Assembly (NCBI RefSeq): GCF_944801835.1
Contig: NZ_CALYLN010000002.1
Span: 124,001 to 188,000 of the forward strand
Direction: 5' to 3'
Length of the DNA stretch: 64,000 bases
DNA from: Bartonella sp. B1099
GTDB lineage: Bacteria > Pseudomonadota > Alphaproteobacteria > Rhizobiales > Rhizobiaceae
Part shown: piece after piece, positions 1 to 8,556 of the stretch
Numbering within the stretch: position 1 is the first letter of the stretch
Layout: every line of letters begins with the position of its first letter
Position numbers and translations under genes: made by a program
The notes under the pieces: model-generated
The model's input: the letters and a program-made list of their open reading frames with translations, nothing else
Told to the model about the DNA's origin: nothing
Database searches by the model: none

Positions 1-1457
1 TCTTGTTCATTAAAGAAAAGGCCGAGTTTTGAACGGCGCCATAACACATCTTCACATGTTTTCGCCCATTCCTTTTCCATCAACCATTTTACTTCTACTT
101 CATAAAGCCCATGTCCAAAATCTTTCCCTCTATCCGCCTTACCATCTGCAAATATCACCAATGCTTCCGTACCATAGGAGCGCGCAAGTCTGCGGTGTGT
201 AAAAGCATCTAAATCTGGCGTCAGAAGAGCAATTCTATTTTCGATTATATCTAATTGGTTATAAAGAAAATCACCTCCAGGAAGGACTGCATTAGCCGTC
301 CATGGTGTTCCCTTTTTACCAAGCGCTTTTTCAACGAATTTCATCGCATCTTCAGCTAATTTACGATAAGTTGTAATTTTTCCACCATAAAGATTAAGAA
401 TCTTTGGTGTACTTCCTGTTCCCATTTCTTTTAAAACATAATCGCGCGTAATTTCTTGTGCTTTTGAAGATCCATCATCATAGAGTGGGCGAACTCCAGA
501 GTAAGACCAAACAATCGCTTTAGACGACACTGATTGTATGAAATATTCACTGGCTGCTGCGCAAATATAATCGATCTCTGCATCAGTAATATGAACATTG
601 GCTGGATTTCCCTGATAATTACAATCCGTAGTTCCAAGCAAGGTAAAATCTTCTTGATACGGAATAGCAAATATAATACGCCCATCACCATTTTGAAAAA
701 TATAAGCACGATCATGCGTATAAAGCTTCGGAACCAAAATATGAGAGCCTCTAACAAGCCGTACTGGTGGATGTTCTTTACAATCTAATACGCTTGTCAA
801 AACATGATCAATCCACGGTCCTGTCATATTCGCGACATAAGAGGCTGTGACACTGTATTCTTTACCACTTAACTTATCTTGTAAAACAATACGCCATTTT
901 TTACCTTCTTTTTTTAAAGAGAGAACTTCTGTCCGTACTTTTATATCTGCTCCGCACTTTTCTGCATCACGCGCATTGGCAATGACTAAACGGGCATCAT
1001 CGACTCTGGCATCAGAATATTCAAAACCTCTCTGATATTCTTTCTTCAGTGTAGAGCGAAACTTTTTTGAAAAATTAATCGTTTTACTGCGCCACAATTT
1101 TTGATTCCATTTCCCTAAATAATCATAAATAAAAAGTCCAAAACGTAACATCCAAGCAGGGCGCAATTTTTTATGATAAGGAAGAAGAAAACGCAAAGGA
1201 CGCACAATATGTGGAGCCATACGTAAAATGATCTCCCGTTCTTTTAACGCTTCACGAACAAGTTTGAACTCATAGTGTTCAAGATAACGAAGCCCCCCAT
1301 GAATAAGCTTTGTTGATGCACTCGATGTTCCCGATGCAAGATCATTCATTTCAGCTAATCCTACTTTAAAACCGCGGCCAGCTGCATCTCTTGCCAATCC
1401 ACACCCGTTTATCCCTCCCCCAATGATAAACAGCTCATAATGCGTTGTGGTTTTCAT
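1..1457 (-). CDS. glpD: Aerobic glycerol-3-phosphate dehydrogenase, C-terminus cut by window edge
   Basis: FAD-dependent enzyme that oxidises glycerol 3-phosphate to dihydroxyacetone phosphate at the inner membrane and feeds electrons to quinone. I read one uninterrupted reverse frame over the whole stretch. It begins MKTTTHYELFIIGGGINGCG, a dinucleotide-binding GGGINGCG motif at residues 13-20. It continues with the typical TSSASTKLIHGGLRYLE segment and, near the missing end, the LYGGKITTYRKLAEDAM segment. About 485 codons are visible, and the family is about 500 residues, so only the last few are missing. Another in-frame ATG lies 15 bases upstream (1472). I prefer 1457 because the upstream choice has no clear ribosome site. 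Family assignment is firm. Confidence 0.95.
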   Translation of the reverse strand, partial: MKTTTHYELFIIGGGINGCGLARDAAGRGFKVGLAEMNDLASGTSSASTKLIHGGLRYLEHYEFKLVREALKEREIILRMAPHIVRPLRFLLPYHKKLRPAWMLRFGLFIYDYLGKWNQKLWRSKTINFSKKFRSTLKKEYQRGFEYSDARVDDARLVIANARDAEKCGADIKVRTEVLSLKKEGKKWRIVLQDKLSGKEYSVTASYVANMTGPWIDHVLTSVLDCKEHPPVRLVRGSHILVPKLYTHDRAYIFQNGDGRIIFAIPYQEDFTLLGTTDCNYQGNPANVHITDAEIDYICAAASEYFIQSVSSKAIVWSYSGVRPLYDDGSSKAQEITRDYVLKEMGTGSTPKILNLYGGKITTYRKLAEDAMKFVEKALGKKGTPWTANAVLPGGDFLYNQLDIIENRIALLTPDLDAFTHRRLARSYGTEALVIFADGKADRGKDFGHGLYEVEVKWLMEKEWAKTCEDVLWRRSKLGLFFNEQ

Positions 1458-1811
1458 AATTTCACTTTTCATTATTCTATTTTGTTTCACACGTCTCAAT
1501 AAAGTAACAGTAAAAAATCAATACAAGTGCACTTCATTGTATGCTCAACCTGCTTTTTTCCACAATAAATACCTATAAAAAATTTTTTGATACCCTTTTA
1601 TCAAAACAACATTTGACAAATTAAAGAGAGTTTTTTTATCTTTTGAAGAACATAATCTTTGCAAATGTGCATCATATAAAGTTTTTTAGAGAAAAATTGA
1701 TGTTTTTTGCTCATTCGTGAATAACGCTATAGCTAATGCTTTATTGCACAGAGATAACGCTTTTCATATAGTTCACTTAAATAACACGATAGAAAATATG
1801 AAGGGATACAG
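1458..1811. other. Divergent intergenic region glpD / dsbA-like gene
   Basis: About 350 bases of AT-rich sequence between two genes that read away from each other, so it must hold both promoters. I see no open frame of note, no strong hairpin and no recognised operator. Confidence 0.5.
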
Positions 1812-2684
1812 ATGACTCATCAAGTTCACAACTCAAAAGTAACACTTGTTTCAAAAGTTTTAGCTTCTGTTATGTTGAGTATTTTATTTTTTTTCCCTTC
1901 TTTATCAAATGCAACATCACACCCCAAAACAGCAAATCATTTAAACTCAGAAAATCTTAAAATACAACTTCTGGAAGATTCTAATTTTTTATCTAAGCTT
2001 AAAGAAAAAGTTACACCCCATATTGATCCTCATCATATTCAACAAATTGTGAGAGAGTATCTTCTTACTCATCCAGAAATTATGATTGAAATGCAGCTTA
2101 TCCTTCAAGACAAGTTAGAAAAACAGAATGAATATGAAAGTGAAAGACAAGCCTCTATCATCCATTTATTAGAAAAGGAGATTTTTCACTCTCCTCATGA
2201 CGCTATTTTGGGCAATCCAAATGGCAAAAAAGTGCTTGTTGATTTTTTTGATTACAATTGTCAACATTGTAAAAGTTCCTATTCAGATATAGAAGACTTG
2301 ATAAGAAAGTCCCCAGATCTACGAGTCATTATCAAGGATTTGCCAATTTTAGGACCTGATTCTATAGCGGTCCATACCATTGCCTATGCATTTCGAAAAA
2401 AATTTCCAGAAAAATATCCACAGTTTCACAAAGCGCTTTTAATGCATCAGGGGCGTGTAAATAAAGCTAAAGCTATAAAAATAGCTGTTTCATTAGGAGC
2501 AGATGAAAAAAAACTCCGTAATGCAATAAAAGATCCTAATCTACAAAACGCCTTTAGAGAAAATATTCAAATTGCCACTCAGCTTCATATTACGGGAACA
2601 CCTTCTTACATTATCGGTAATAAAATACTCATCGGTGCAGCCAGCCGAGATATTCTAAAACAAGCGATAGACAATACACAATGA
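1812..2684 (+). CDS. Periplasmic DsbA/Com1-like thiol oxidoreductase
   Basis: Exported thioredoxin-fold protein of the DsbA family (27 kDa outer membrane protein Com1 type), likely acting on disulfides in the periplasm. Residues 10-35 form a signal peptide (hydrophobic core LASVMLSILFFF, cleavage near SNA). A helical spacer follows, then the thioredoxin-like domain with active site C150-Q-H-C153 in the context FFDYNCQHCKSS. A GTPSY segment near residue 265 supplies the cis-proline expected in this fold. The start is supported by AAGGGATACAG just upstream. It lies upstream of accBC in the same direction but 250 bases away, so it is probably a separate transcript. The specific substrate is unknown. 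Confidence 0.85.
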   Translation: MTHQVHNSKVTLVSKVLASVMLSILFFFPSLSNATSHPKTANHLNSENLKIQLLEDSNFLSKLKEKVTPHIDPHHIQQIVREYLLTHPEIMIEMQLILQDKLEKQNEYESERQASIIHLLEKEIFHSPHDAILGNPNGKKVLVDFFDYNCQHCKSSYSDIEDLIRKSPDLRVIIKDLPILGPDSIAVHTIAYAFRKKFPEKYPQFHKALLMHQGRVNKAKAIKIAVSLGADEKKLRNAIKDPNLQNAFRENIQIATQLHITGTPSYIIGNKILIGAASRDILKQAIDNTQ

Positions 2685-2937
2685 ATAACTGTTTTATACC
2701 TAATCTATTTTAGGAAGAATACTGTAAATGAAGTGATTTTATGCTTTCTCTTTTTTGACAACAGGCTTATAAATGCAATTTTGCGTAAAGCAGATGCGGG
2801 GTTAAAATTGCAAAGTATAATGACTTAAAGGAAATAAAAATCTTTAAAGCCTCAAAAGATACCATCCCTAATCTAGAGATGTTCAGTCATAGAATGAGAT
2901 AATGGCGATCTTTATTGATCAAGGAGTTAGAAATAAA

Positions 2938-3438
2938 ATGGCAACGAAAAAAATAGATTCGGCAAAATATACCGCAATTGATACGAAAATTATTCGCGAT
3001 CTTGCTGAAATTTTGAATGACACGAATTTAACGAATATTGAAGTTGAGCAAGGAGAACTTCGTATTTTTGTTTCACGTCAAAATACCTCTACTTCTTCTG
3101 AACAAGCAATTTATTCACCTGTTGCTACTCCTAGTTTTTCTATAGCATCTTCTCCAGTCCCAACATCCGAATCTCCCATACAATCTCCCCAAGAAGATAA
3201 ATCAAAAAATACAATAACCTCCCCAATGGTTGGGACAGCTTATCTTGCCCCTTCACCGGGTGCTCAGCCATTTGTAGAAGTAGGGCAAGATGTTTCTGAA
3301 GGAGAGACGTTACTGATCATTGAAGCCATGAAAACAATGAATCAGATTTCGTCACCACGCTCAGGCAAAGTAACCACTGTTCTTGTCAAAGATGGCCAAC
3401 CTGTTGAGTTTGGTGAACCACTTATTATTGTTGAATAA
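2938..3438 (+). CDS. accB: Biotin carboxyl carrier protein of acetyl-CoA carboxylase
   Basis: Carries the biotin that shuttles carboxyl groups between AccC and the carboxyltransferase, the first step of fatty acid synthesis. The protein is 166 residues from the ATG at 2938, chosen over the in-frame ATG at 2902 because AAGGAG lies at 2921-2926. A Pro/Ser-rich linker (about residues 60-95) precedes the biotinyl domain. That domain holds the motif [11 protein letters not shown] with the biotinylated lysine at residue 132. MKT instead of MKM is usual in alphaproteobacteria. accC follows after 14 bases, so the two form an operon. Confidence 0.96.
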   Translation: MATKKIDSAKYTAIDTKIIRDLAEILNDTNLTNIEVEQGELRIFVSRQNTSTSSEQAIYSPVATPSFSIASSPVPTSESPIQSPQEDKSKNTITSPMVGTAYLAPSPGAQPFVEVGQDVSEGETLLIIEAMKTMNQISSPRSGKVTTVLVKDGQPVEFGEPLIIVE

Positions 3439-3452
3439 AGCGAGAGGCAACT

Positions 3453-4811
3453 ATGATTCGAAAAATCCTCATTGCTAATCGGGGAGAAATTGCTCTTCGC
3501 GTTTTACGTGCATGTAAAGAACTTGGTATAAAAACCGTAGCTGTTCACTCTACTGCTGATGCAGATGCAATGCATGTTCGTCTTGCTGACGAAAGTGTCT
3601 GTATTGGCCCTCCTCCCGCTCGCGATTCTTATTTGAGTATTCAGCAAATTATAGCTGCTTGTGAAATTACAGGAGCTGACGCAGTTCATCCAGGTTATGG
3701 CTTTCTTTCTGAAAATGCAAAATTTGCAGATGTTTTAGAAGCCCATGATATTACATTCATCGGCCCAACGGCTGCTCATATTCGAATCATGGGCGATAAA
3801 ATTGAAGCCAAAAAAACTGCCAAAAAACTTGGTATTCCCGTCGTTCCTGGTTCAGATGGAGCTGTCACAGAAGAATCAGGTGCTTTACGCACTGCTCGTG
3901 AAATTGGTTATCCCGTTATTATCAAAGCCTCTGCCGGTGGTGGTGGGCGTGGTATGAAAGTCGTTCATTCTGAACAAGAGTTTTCGATAGCGCTTAAAAC
4001 AACGCGTTCAGAAGCGAAAGCAGCTTTTGGTGATGATGCTGTTTATATAGAAAAATATTTAGAAAAACCCCGTCATATTGAAATTCAAATCATAGGTGAT
4101 GGTGCAGGAAATGCTATTCATTTAGGAGAACGTGATTGTTCACTTCAACGACGGCATCAAAAAGTATGGGAAGAAGCAACGTCACCTGCACTTAATGAAA
4201 CTGAAAGAAAAAAGATTGGTAGTATTGTTGCAAATGCTTGTGCTCAACTTGGATACCGTGGAGCTGGTACTGTCGAATTTCTTTATGAAAATGGTGAGTT
4301 CTATTTCATTGAAATGAATACGCGTTTACAAGTCGAACATCCTGTAACTGAAGCAATTACAGGTATAGATTTAGTCCATGAACAAATTCATATTGCATCA
4401 GGCTGCAAACTTTCAGTGACACAAGATGATGTTTGTTTCTTCGGTCACGCCATTGAATGCCGTATTAATGCAGAGGATCCTCTTACCTTTACCCCATCGC
4501 CGGGAACCATTACACACTTTCATACCCCTGGCGGTCTAGGAATTCGTGTTGATTCAGGTGCTTATTCAGGTTATCGGATTCCTCCTTATTATGATAGCAT
4601 GATTGGAAAACTGATTGTTCATGGGCGTACCCGTTTAGAATGTATGATGCGTTTACGGCGTGCTTTAGATGAGTTTGTCGTCGATGGGATAAAAACGACA
4701 CTTCCTCTCTTTCGTGATCTCATTAACAATCAAGATGTTGCAGACGGTAATTATAACATTCACTGGCTAGAGAAGTATCTTTCTCAGCAATCAACTTCTT
4801 CAGACCTTTAA
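3453..4811 (+). CDS. accC: Biotin carboxylase subunit of acetyl-CoA carboxylase
   Basis: ATP-dependent carboxylation of the biotin on AccB. Length (452 residues) matches the family. The N-terminal domain starts [16 protein letters not shown] and contains [10 protein letters not shown] (79-88). The ATP-grasp domain has the glycine-rich loop AGGGGRGMK (161-169) and the catalytic segment [14 protein letters not shown] near 290-300. The C-terminal domain closes with a KTTLPLF segment near residue 420. It is cotranscribed with accB. I see no defect and no clear terminator downstream. Confidence 0.97.
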   Translation: MIRKILIANRGEIALRVLRACKELGIKTVAVHSTADADAMHVRLADESVCIGPPPARDSYLSIQQIIAACEITGADAVHPGYGFLSENAKFADVLEAHDITFIGPTAAHIRIMGDKIEAKKTAKKLGIPVVPGSDGAVTEESGALRTAREIGYPVIIKASAGGGGRGMKVVHSEQEFSIALKTTRSEAKAAFGDDAVYIEKYLEKPRHIEIQIIGDGAGNAIHLGERDCSLQRRHQKVWEEATSPALNETERKKIGSIVANACAQLGYRGAGTVEFLYENGEFYFIEMNTRLQVEHPVTEAITGIDLVHEQIHIASGCKLSVTQDDVCFFGHAIECRINAEDPLTFTPSPGTITHFHTPGGLGIRVDSGAYSGYRIPPYYDSMIGKLIVHGRTRLECMMRLRRALDEFVVDGIKTTLPLFRDLINNQDVADGNYNIHWLEKYLSQQSTSSDL

Positions 4812-5000
4812 TTCAAAAAAATATTAGCTTATCATCAGATTCTATAAGCAAGGATAATTTCAACGTTGCTGTAAACATTGTAAAAAAAGAAATAAACTGA
4901 TTATTTTTTATTTGTTATATAATTTTCTTTTAATATGTACAAAAATTGGTAATTTTTTGTTTTCCTTTTTATGAGTTTGTGCTAACTCCTACATGGTCAC

Positions 5001-5076
<76 letters not shown>

Positions 5077-5162
5077 TATTTTGTGTTTAACATATTGAAA
5101 TATATATATTTTTTCATTTGATTCTCTTTTTTAAGACCACCTTTCAGACCACCCTTTACGGT

Positions 5163-5381
5163 TTATACAATTTTATCTAATTTGTTGTTATTTGCTCCGT
5201 ATTTTTCTTTGGAGTGAAGGCTAGAATCTCTTTTTTTTCTCCACCTTACTGCTCTCCCTAGCTTATATAGCTCTGGAAATAACCCTTGAAGCACCCAATT
5301 GCGAATCGTTGTTGTTGATACACTAAAAAGCTCTGCACATTCACGGGTTGTTACATATCTATCACGATCATCAAATATCAT
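5163..5381 (-). pseudogene. AlpA/excisionase-like HTH protein, C-terminus probably frameshifted
   Basis: Small winged-HTH DNA-binding protein of the MerR/AlpA type. The N-terminal half reads YVTTRECAELFSVSTTTIRN, a normal helix-turn-helix, followed by GRAVRWRK. Directly after this is a run of eight A on the coding strand (T at 5231-5238). With one A fewer the frame would continue KKEILAFTPKKNTEQITTN and stop, which resembles ordinary AlpA tails. The actual reading gives an unrelated basic tail of about 20 residues. I infer a one-base insertion. The DNA-binding part is intact, so it could still work. It is the last gene of the leftward early block. Confidence 0.6.
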
Positions 5382-5415
5382 CTCATGACCTTTTTTTTAT
5401 GTTACATAAATGGGT

Positions 5416-5443
5416 GGGAGTGCTGGGAGGAGAGAGCACCCCC
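5416..5443. terminator. Hairpin between yqaJ and the alpA-like gene
   Basis: GGGAGTGCT and AGCACCCCC pair over nine positions with one mismatch around a 10-base loop. A hairpin rich in G and C also follows the second yqaJ copy near 39425-39460, so the element seems to belong to the module. It lacks a clean T run. Terminator or mRNA-stabilising role is inference. Confidence 0.45.
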
Positions 5444-5524
5444 ATAACATCAAGCGGCTTTTGTCAAAATCTTTTGCATCTCTTGCTCTATTTCTGCTAA
5501 AAAATTTTCAACTGCTTGATTGAT

Positions 5525-6073
5525 TTATTTAATTTGTTCTTCATCACGATTGATGCATTTGATCTTCATTCTCAAATTAGTAGATTTACCTACAAAGTTT
5601 GGATTATAGCTAACAAAATCACACCATTTGCGCCCCGTACAAGCCATTTGAAATTGCATTTGTGCGTGATATTCAGGCTTGATATTACTATCGATAAAGA
5701 AGCGTAGATGGTTTGGTGGTTGCGGGCATTTAACCTCTACTAAACCGTCTTCACCAACAAATCCATCAGGACTTGCACCAGCCATTGGGATTGTGGGATG
5801 TTGAATGAAACCGCACCCTGTGACCTCTGTATCATAAATAAAGGCATATTCTCTCAAGGCATCTTCTTCATGTTCAATGCCCCATTGCATAGCGGGTGTT
5901 ATATAAGATTGGCTTATTTCCTCTGTTAATCGCTCTGTCATAAGTTTTATTTTGTAGTCTTCATATTTGCTTGTAGGTATTCCCTTGGCTGTTTTACTGA
6001 GTACGTTATAAACGTTTGAAGCGGTGACTTTACCTAAACGGGCTTGAAACCATTCTGCTGTTCTTTGTTCCAT
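5525..6073 (-). CDS. YqaJ-family phage recombination exonuclease, cut short by an in-frame stop
   Basis: Lambda-exonuclease-like (PD-(D/E)XK) nuclease of the YqaJ family, which resects double-stranded ends for phage recombination. The N-terminus QRTAEWFQARLGKVTASN is the family signature. Catalytic residues are likely in GASPDGFVGEDGLVEVKCP (D, then E-x-K). The protein ends DEEQIK-stop. The frame continues for 23 more codons after the TAA at 5525-5527 to the TGA near 5453, reading INQAVENFLAEIEQEMQK. The same stretch is coding in the paralogue at 39 kb, where the codon at the stop is GAG or GAA. Catalytic residues precede the stop, so activity may survive. It pairs with the ERF annealase immediately upstream. 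Confidence 0.85.
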   Translation of the reverse strand: MEQRTAEWFQARLGKVTASNVYNVLSKTAKGIPTSKYEDYKIKLMTERLTEEISQSYITPAMQWGIEHEEDALREYAFIYDTEVTGCGFIQHPTIPMAGASPDGFVGEDGLVEVKCPQPPNHLRFFIDSNIKPEYHAQMQFQMACTGRKWCDFVSYNPNFVGKSTNLRMKIKCINRDEEQIK

Positions 6074-6074
6074 T

Positions 6075-6839
6075 TCACACCGCCTTTTGTTGCTCTTGTT
6101 GTGCTTTATTCATTTGAGAGCGTTTCTTTTTTTTCAAAGCAAACAAAACGGTTTGTGCTTGTTTATAAGACATCTGTGTTAGGGTTTTTACTCCTATGAA
6201 AGAAATAATATCGCTTTCCTTTGCTTGTGTCTGTTCCATTAATTCTTTGATTTCATTCATCTGTTCAGAAGAGATACCAGCAAGAATTGTGGCTCCATCT
6301 GTATCGTCTTCTTTTCTTGCTACATTAAGAAGCATGCCTAGCAGGTATCTTCGTGCATAGGTAATTGTAGAGCCAACCGCTTGTATGCTGTTTTTGCTCC
6401 CTGTAGTGTCAAAGGGAAATGTTCCTTCTGTTGATATTTTATTCCCTGATTTATGTGTTAAAGTCATTTCTACGGTTATACCGTTTGAGTTCTGTGCTTT
6501 GATCTGAGAAAACAAGGCAAAGTGGTGTTTTGCAAGAGTTTCCTTGATTGCATCAATATATTTATCAAGTGTTGTATAGATACTTTTAGTATGTGTATTA
6601 AGGGCATTTTGTTCGATGTTTTTATATTCCATTTGCATAGCAGAAAGATCACGGACAAAGTCCTGGCGCTCTTGTCGTTCTATCTCCTTTTCTCGCAATT
6701 CAAGAAGGCTCTTGAGACGCTCCAGATCGACATCACTTTGTAAAGCTCTTTCTAAAATAAGCTCCATAGCTGTAGAGTTGGTTTCACAAGCGTTTGTTTT
6801 TTCCACTAATTCCGTTTGTGTGGTACTTAGTTCTCTCAT
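6075..6839 (-). CDS. ERF-family single-strand annealing protein
   Basis: Phage recombinase that anneals complementary single strands, the partner of the exonuclease encoded next to it (1-base gap). I recognise the ERF core: QNALNTHTKSIYTTLDKYID, then GTFPFDTTGSKNSIQAVGST, followed by ITYARRYLLGMLLNVARKED and DDTDGA. Residues 25-75 are charged and probably coiled. I start at 6839 (MRELSTTQ) because GGAGG lies seven bases before it. A longer start at 6869 lacks such a site. The protein has 254 residues and no visible defect. Confidence 0.85.
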   Translation of the reverse strand: MRELSTTQTELVEKTNACETNSTAMELILERALQSDVDLERLKSLLELREKEIERQERQDFVRDLSAMQMEYKNIEQNALNTHTKSIYTTLDKYIDAIKETLAKHHFALFSQIKAQNSNGITVEMTLTHKSGNKISTEGTFPFDTTGSKNSIQAVGSTITYARRYLLGMLLNVARKEDDTDGATILAGISSEQMNEIKELMEQTQAKESDIISFIGVKTLTQMSYKQAQTVLFALKKKKRSQMNKAQQEQQKAV

Positions 6840-6990
6840 CTTGATTTCCTCCATTAAAGCGCAACTCACCCGTGGCGTGAATCACGCATGTGTTAAAAGT
6901 TGTTTGGTTTGGTTAGAAGCCTGCCTTTAAAAGCTATGTGATATTGGTCCCCTCCCCGCCTGTAAAACGAGGAGGTGAATCAATTTTTAC

Positions 6991-7515
6991 TTAAGCCGCT
7001 TTAACGACAGATCTTGCTAAGACCTGTTTTGCTTCTTTAATTAACGCTTTATATTTTCTGTTCTCTTCATCTACTCTAAAAGCATCAACAAGACGAACAT
7101 GGATAGGACCTAAAAGATACAAAGCTTTTTCACCAGCGTTCATACCCTCCCAATAACTTGGTAAATCAAAACGTGTATCTTCATAATCAGTAGATTGGCT
7201 TTTTAACTTTTTCTCACATTCAATAAAGTAACGGCGTGCTTGTCGTCCTTTTTCATTACGTTCAACCATTGAGAGTTCTTTCGCCATATCTAATGTGAGG
7301 TGATATTCTACTGCTACGGCATTGTTCGCTTCCATTTTTTTGTGGAAGCGAATAAAATCCTGTCCTTCAAGAAAAGAATAAGCAGCAATACGTTTTTTCA
7401 TCCAAGTAGAAAAATCTTGTTTGCTTTCCAAAAATGCATGCAAATTACGTGCATTAACTGTTTGAACAGTTTCCCGATCAATAATTTGTTCTGATATTTT
7501 AATGAGAGTGTTCAT
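6991..7515 (-). CDS. AntA/AntB-type phage antirepressor
   Basis: 174 residues. The first 75 residues (NARNLHAFLESKQDFSTWMK, then RIAAYSFLEGQDFI, then VEYHLTLDMAKELSMVERN) are the AntA domain found in phage antirepressors. The tail (RQARRYFIECEKKLK onward) is the usual ARRYFI continuation. Family members bind and inactivate phage repressors. The target here is unknown, and no repressor gene of this island is visible. It lies in the leftward early block 115 bases before the annealase start. Confidence 0.8.
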   Translation of the reverse strand: MNTLIKISEQIIDRETVQTVNARNLHAFLESKQDFSTWMKKRIAAYSFLEGQDFIRFHKKMEANNAVAVEYHLTLDMAKELSMVERNEKGRQARRYFIECEKKLKSQSTDYEDTRFDLPSYWEGMNAGEKALYLLGPIHVRLVDAFRVDEENRKYKALIKEAKQVLARSVVKAA

Positions 7516-7543
7516 AATGAACTCCTATGCAATTAGATGTTTT

Positions 7544-7861
7544 TCATTGACACTCCATAAGAATGCCGGGCGCTGAAAAACACGGTGCATAGTCCGTCGT
7601 TACGCTTTTCCCATAAGGGTATTGTATAGCGTAACCACACCCGACAAGGTCATTATATGCGTGTAACATAGAATGAGTCAAAGCCTTTAATGTGCGGAAA
7701 ATAAACTGTTTCGGCAATTCATCCGCTATGCATTTTAAGTGTTTTTCAAGCACCTGATTTGAGGATATATATACTGATAGTATATTGTCAATTAAAAAAT
7801 TAAAAATTTGACGCAAATAAACTTTGATTGTTTCATTAGTGAGTTTATATTTCTTTTCCAT
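7544..7861 (-). CDS. Hypothetical prophage protein, possible chimera
   Basis: 105 residues of unknown function. The first 14 residues (MEKKYKLTNETIKV) closely match the start of the next gene's product (KKKYELTDETTEV). The rest is unrelated and lacks the beta-helix repeats, which suggests recombination between two genes. A Cys at 79 and a Tyr/Pro-rich end (GYAIQYPYGKSVTTDY) are visible, with no signal peptide or membrane span. It sits 28 bases from the antirepressor gene. Confidence 0.5.
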   Translation of the reverse strand: MEKKYKLTNETIKVYLRQIFNFLIDNILSVYISSNQVLEKHLKCIADELPKQFIFRTLKALTHSMLHAYNDLVGCGYAIQYPYGKSVTTDYAPCFSAPGILMECQ

Positions 7862-7871
7862 GATTATTTTC

Positions 7872-8423
7872 CTACCTTAAAGCAGTGTCGTTACCGGATT
7901 CTTCTGTATTTTCGGTTACTTGTGCATCATCAGAAACCAAGGCATTCCCATAAATACAGTTGTTGCCAAAAAACCATGCACTCCCATAAATACTAGCTTT
8001 GCCGTAAATCTTCATATTACCAGAAATCTTTGCTTTACCGAAAACCTGCGCATTGTCATAAACCTTGGCTTTGCCAAAAACTTCGGCATTGCTCCCCACG
8101 CTAGCAGAGCCATAAACTTCAGTATTGCCATTAACCACAGCATTATCGAAAACTTTGGCATATTCATAAACTTTGGCATGATCACAAACATGAGAATCGT
8201 CAAAAACCTTGGCATCACCAAAAATCTGTGCATGACCATAAACCTTGGCATTATCACCAATCCAGCAATTGCCTTCATGACTTAAGTTATCTTCTTTTTC
8301 TATAAAGCCACCAAGATCACCTTTTTTCACATCTCCAAAGTCTCGTAATGCTTTAATTCTATAAAGTGTCTTAAAGCCAACTTCGGTTGTCTCATCAGTA
8401 AGTTCGTATTTCTTTTTTATCAT
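7872..8423 (-). CDS. Prophage protein with parallel beta-helix repeats
   Basis: 183 residues. The N-terminal part (TLYRIKALRDFGDVKKGDLG and GFIEKEDNLSHEGNCWIGDN) is a head common in phage-borne repeat proteins. Residues 50-170 consist of about 20 hexapeptide-like units of the form NAKVYG / NAQVFG / DAKVFD, the pattern of a left-handed or polymer-forming beta helix. GGAGG lies seven bases before the ATG. Such proteins recur in Bartonella prophages but I know of no proven role. It may be a structural or surface adaptor. The repeat periodicity leaves long open frames on the other strand, which I reject as genes. Confidence 0.75.
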   Translation of the reverse strand: MIKKKYELTDETTEVGFKTLYRIKALRDFGDVKKGDLGGFIEKEDNLSHEGNCWIGDNAKVYGHAQIFGDAKVFDDSHVCDHAKVYEYAKVFDNAVVNGNTEVYGSASVGSNAEVFGKAKVYDNAQVFGKAKISGNMKIYGKASIYGSAWFFGNNCIYGNALVSDDAQVTENTEESGNDTALR

Positions 8424-8435
8424 GATAACCTCCTC

Positions 8436-8556
8436 TTAATGCATGCTTTGTCTTTTAAGCTCTTGAGACAGCAGCCCCATGCCTTTTGTGGTAATTTTTG
8501 CGCAAGGAATGACTTTTTCTATTCCACTGGCGGTTTGAAGTGTGAAAATATCACAA
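8436..8556 (-). pseudogene. C-terminal fossil of a phage gene facing the lysozyme start
   Basis: Reading the minus strand from within the lysozyme start, a clean frame of about 40 codons runs ...FTLQTASGIEKVIPCAKI, then TTKGMGLLSQELKRQSMH-stop. Its stop lies eight bases before the ribosome site of the repeat-protein gene, as a normal upstream gene would. No start codon remains, because the frame runs into lysozyme sequence. I read it as the tail of a former upstream gene of the early operon, joined by recombination to the lysis cassette. Product family not recognised. Confidence 0.45.

Noticed and set aside
7920-8285. Long open frames opposite the repeat protein and a periodic DNA pattern that might suggest a repeat array
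   Set aside because: The periodicity comes from six-residue protein repeats on the minus strand. The repeat units are not identical and have no spacers, so it is neither a CRISPR array nor antisense genes.
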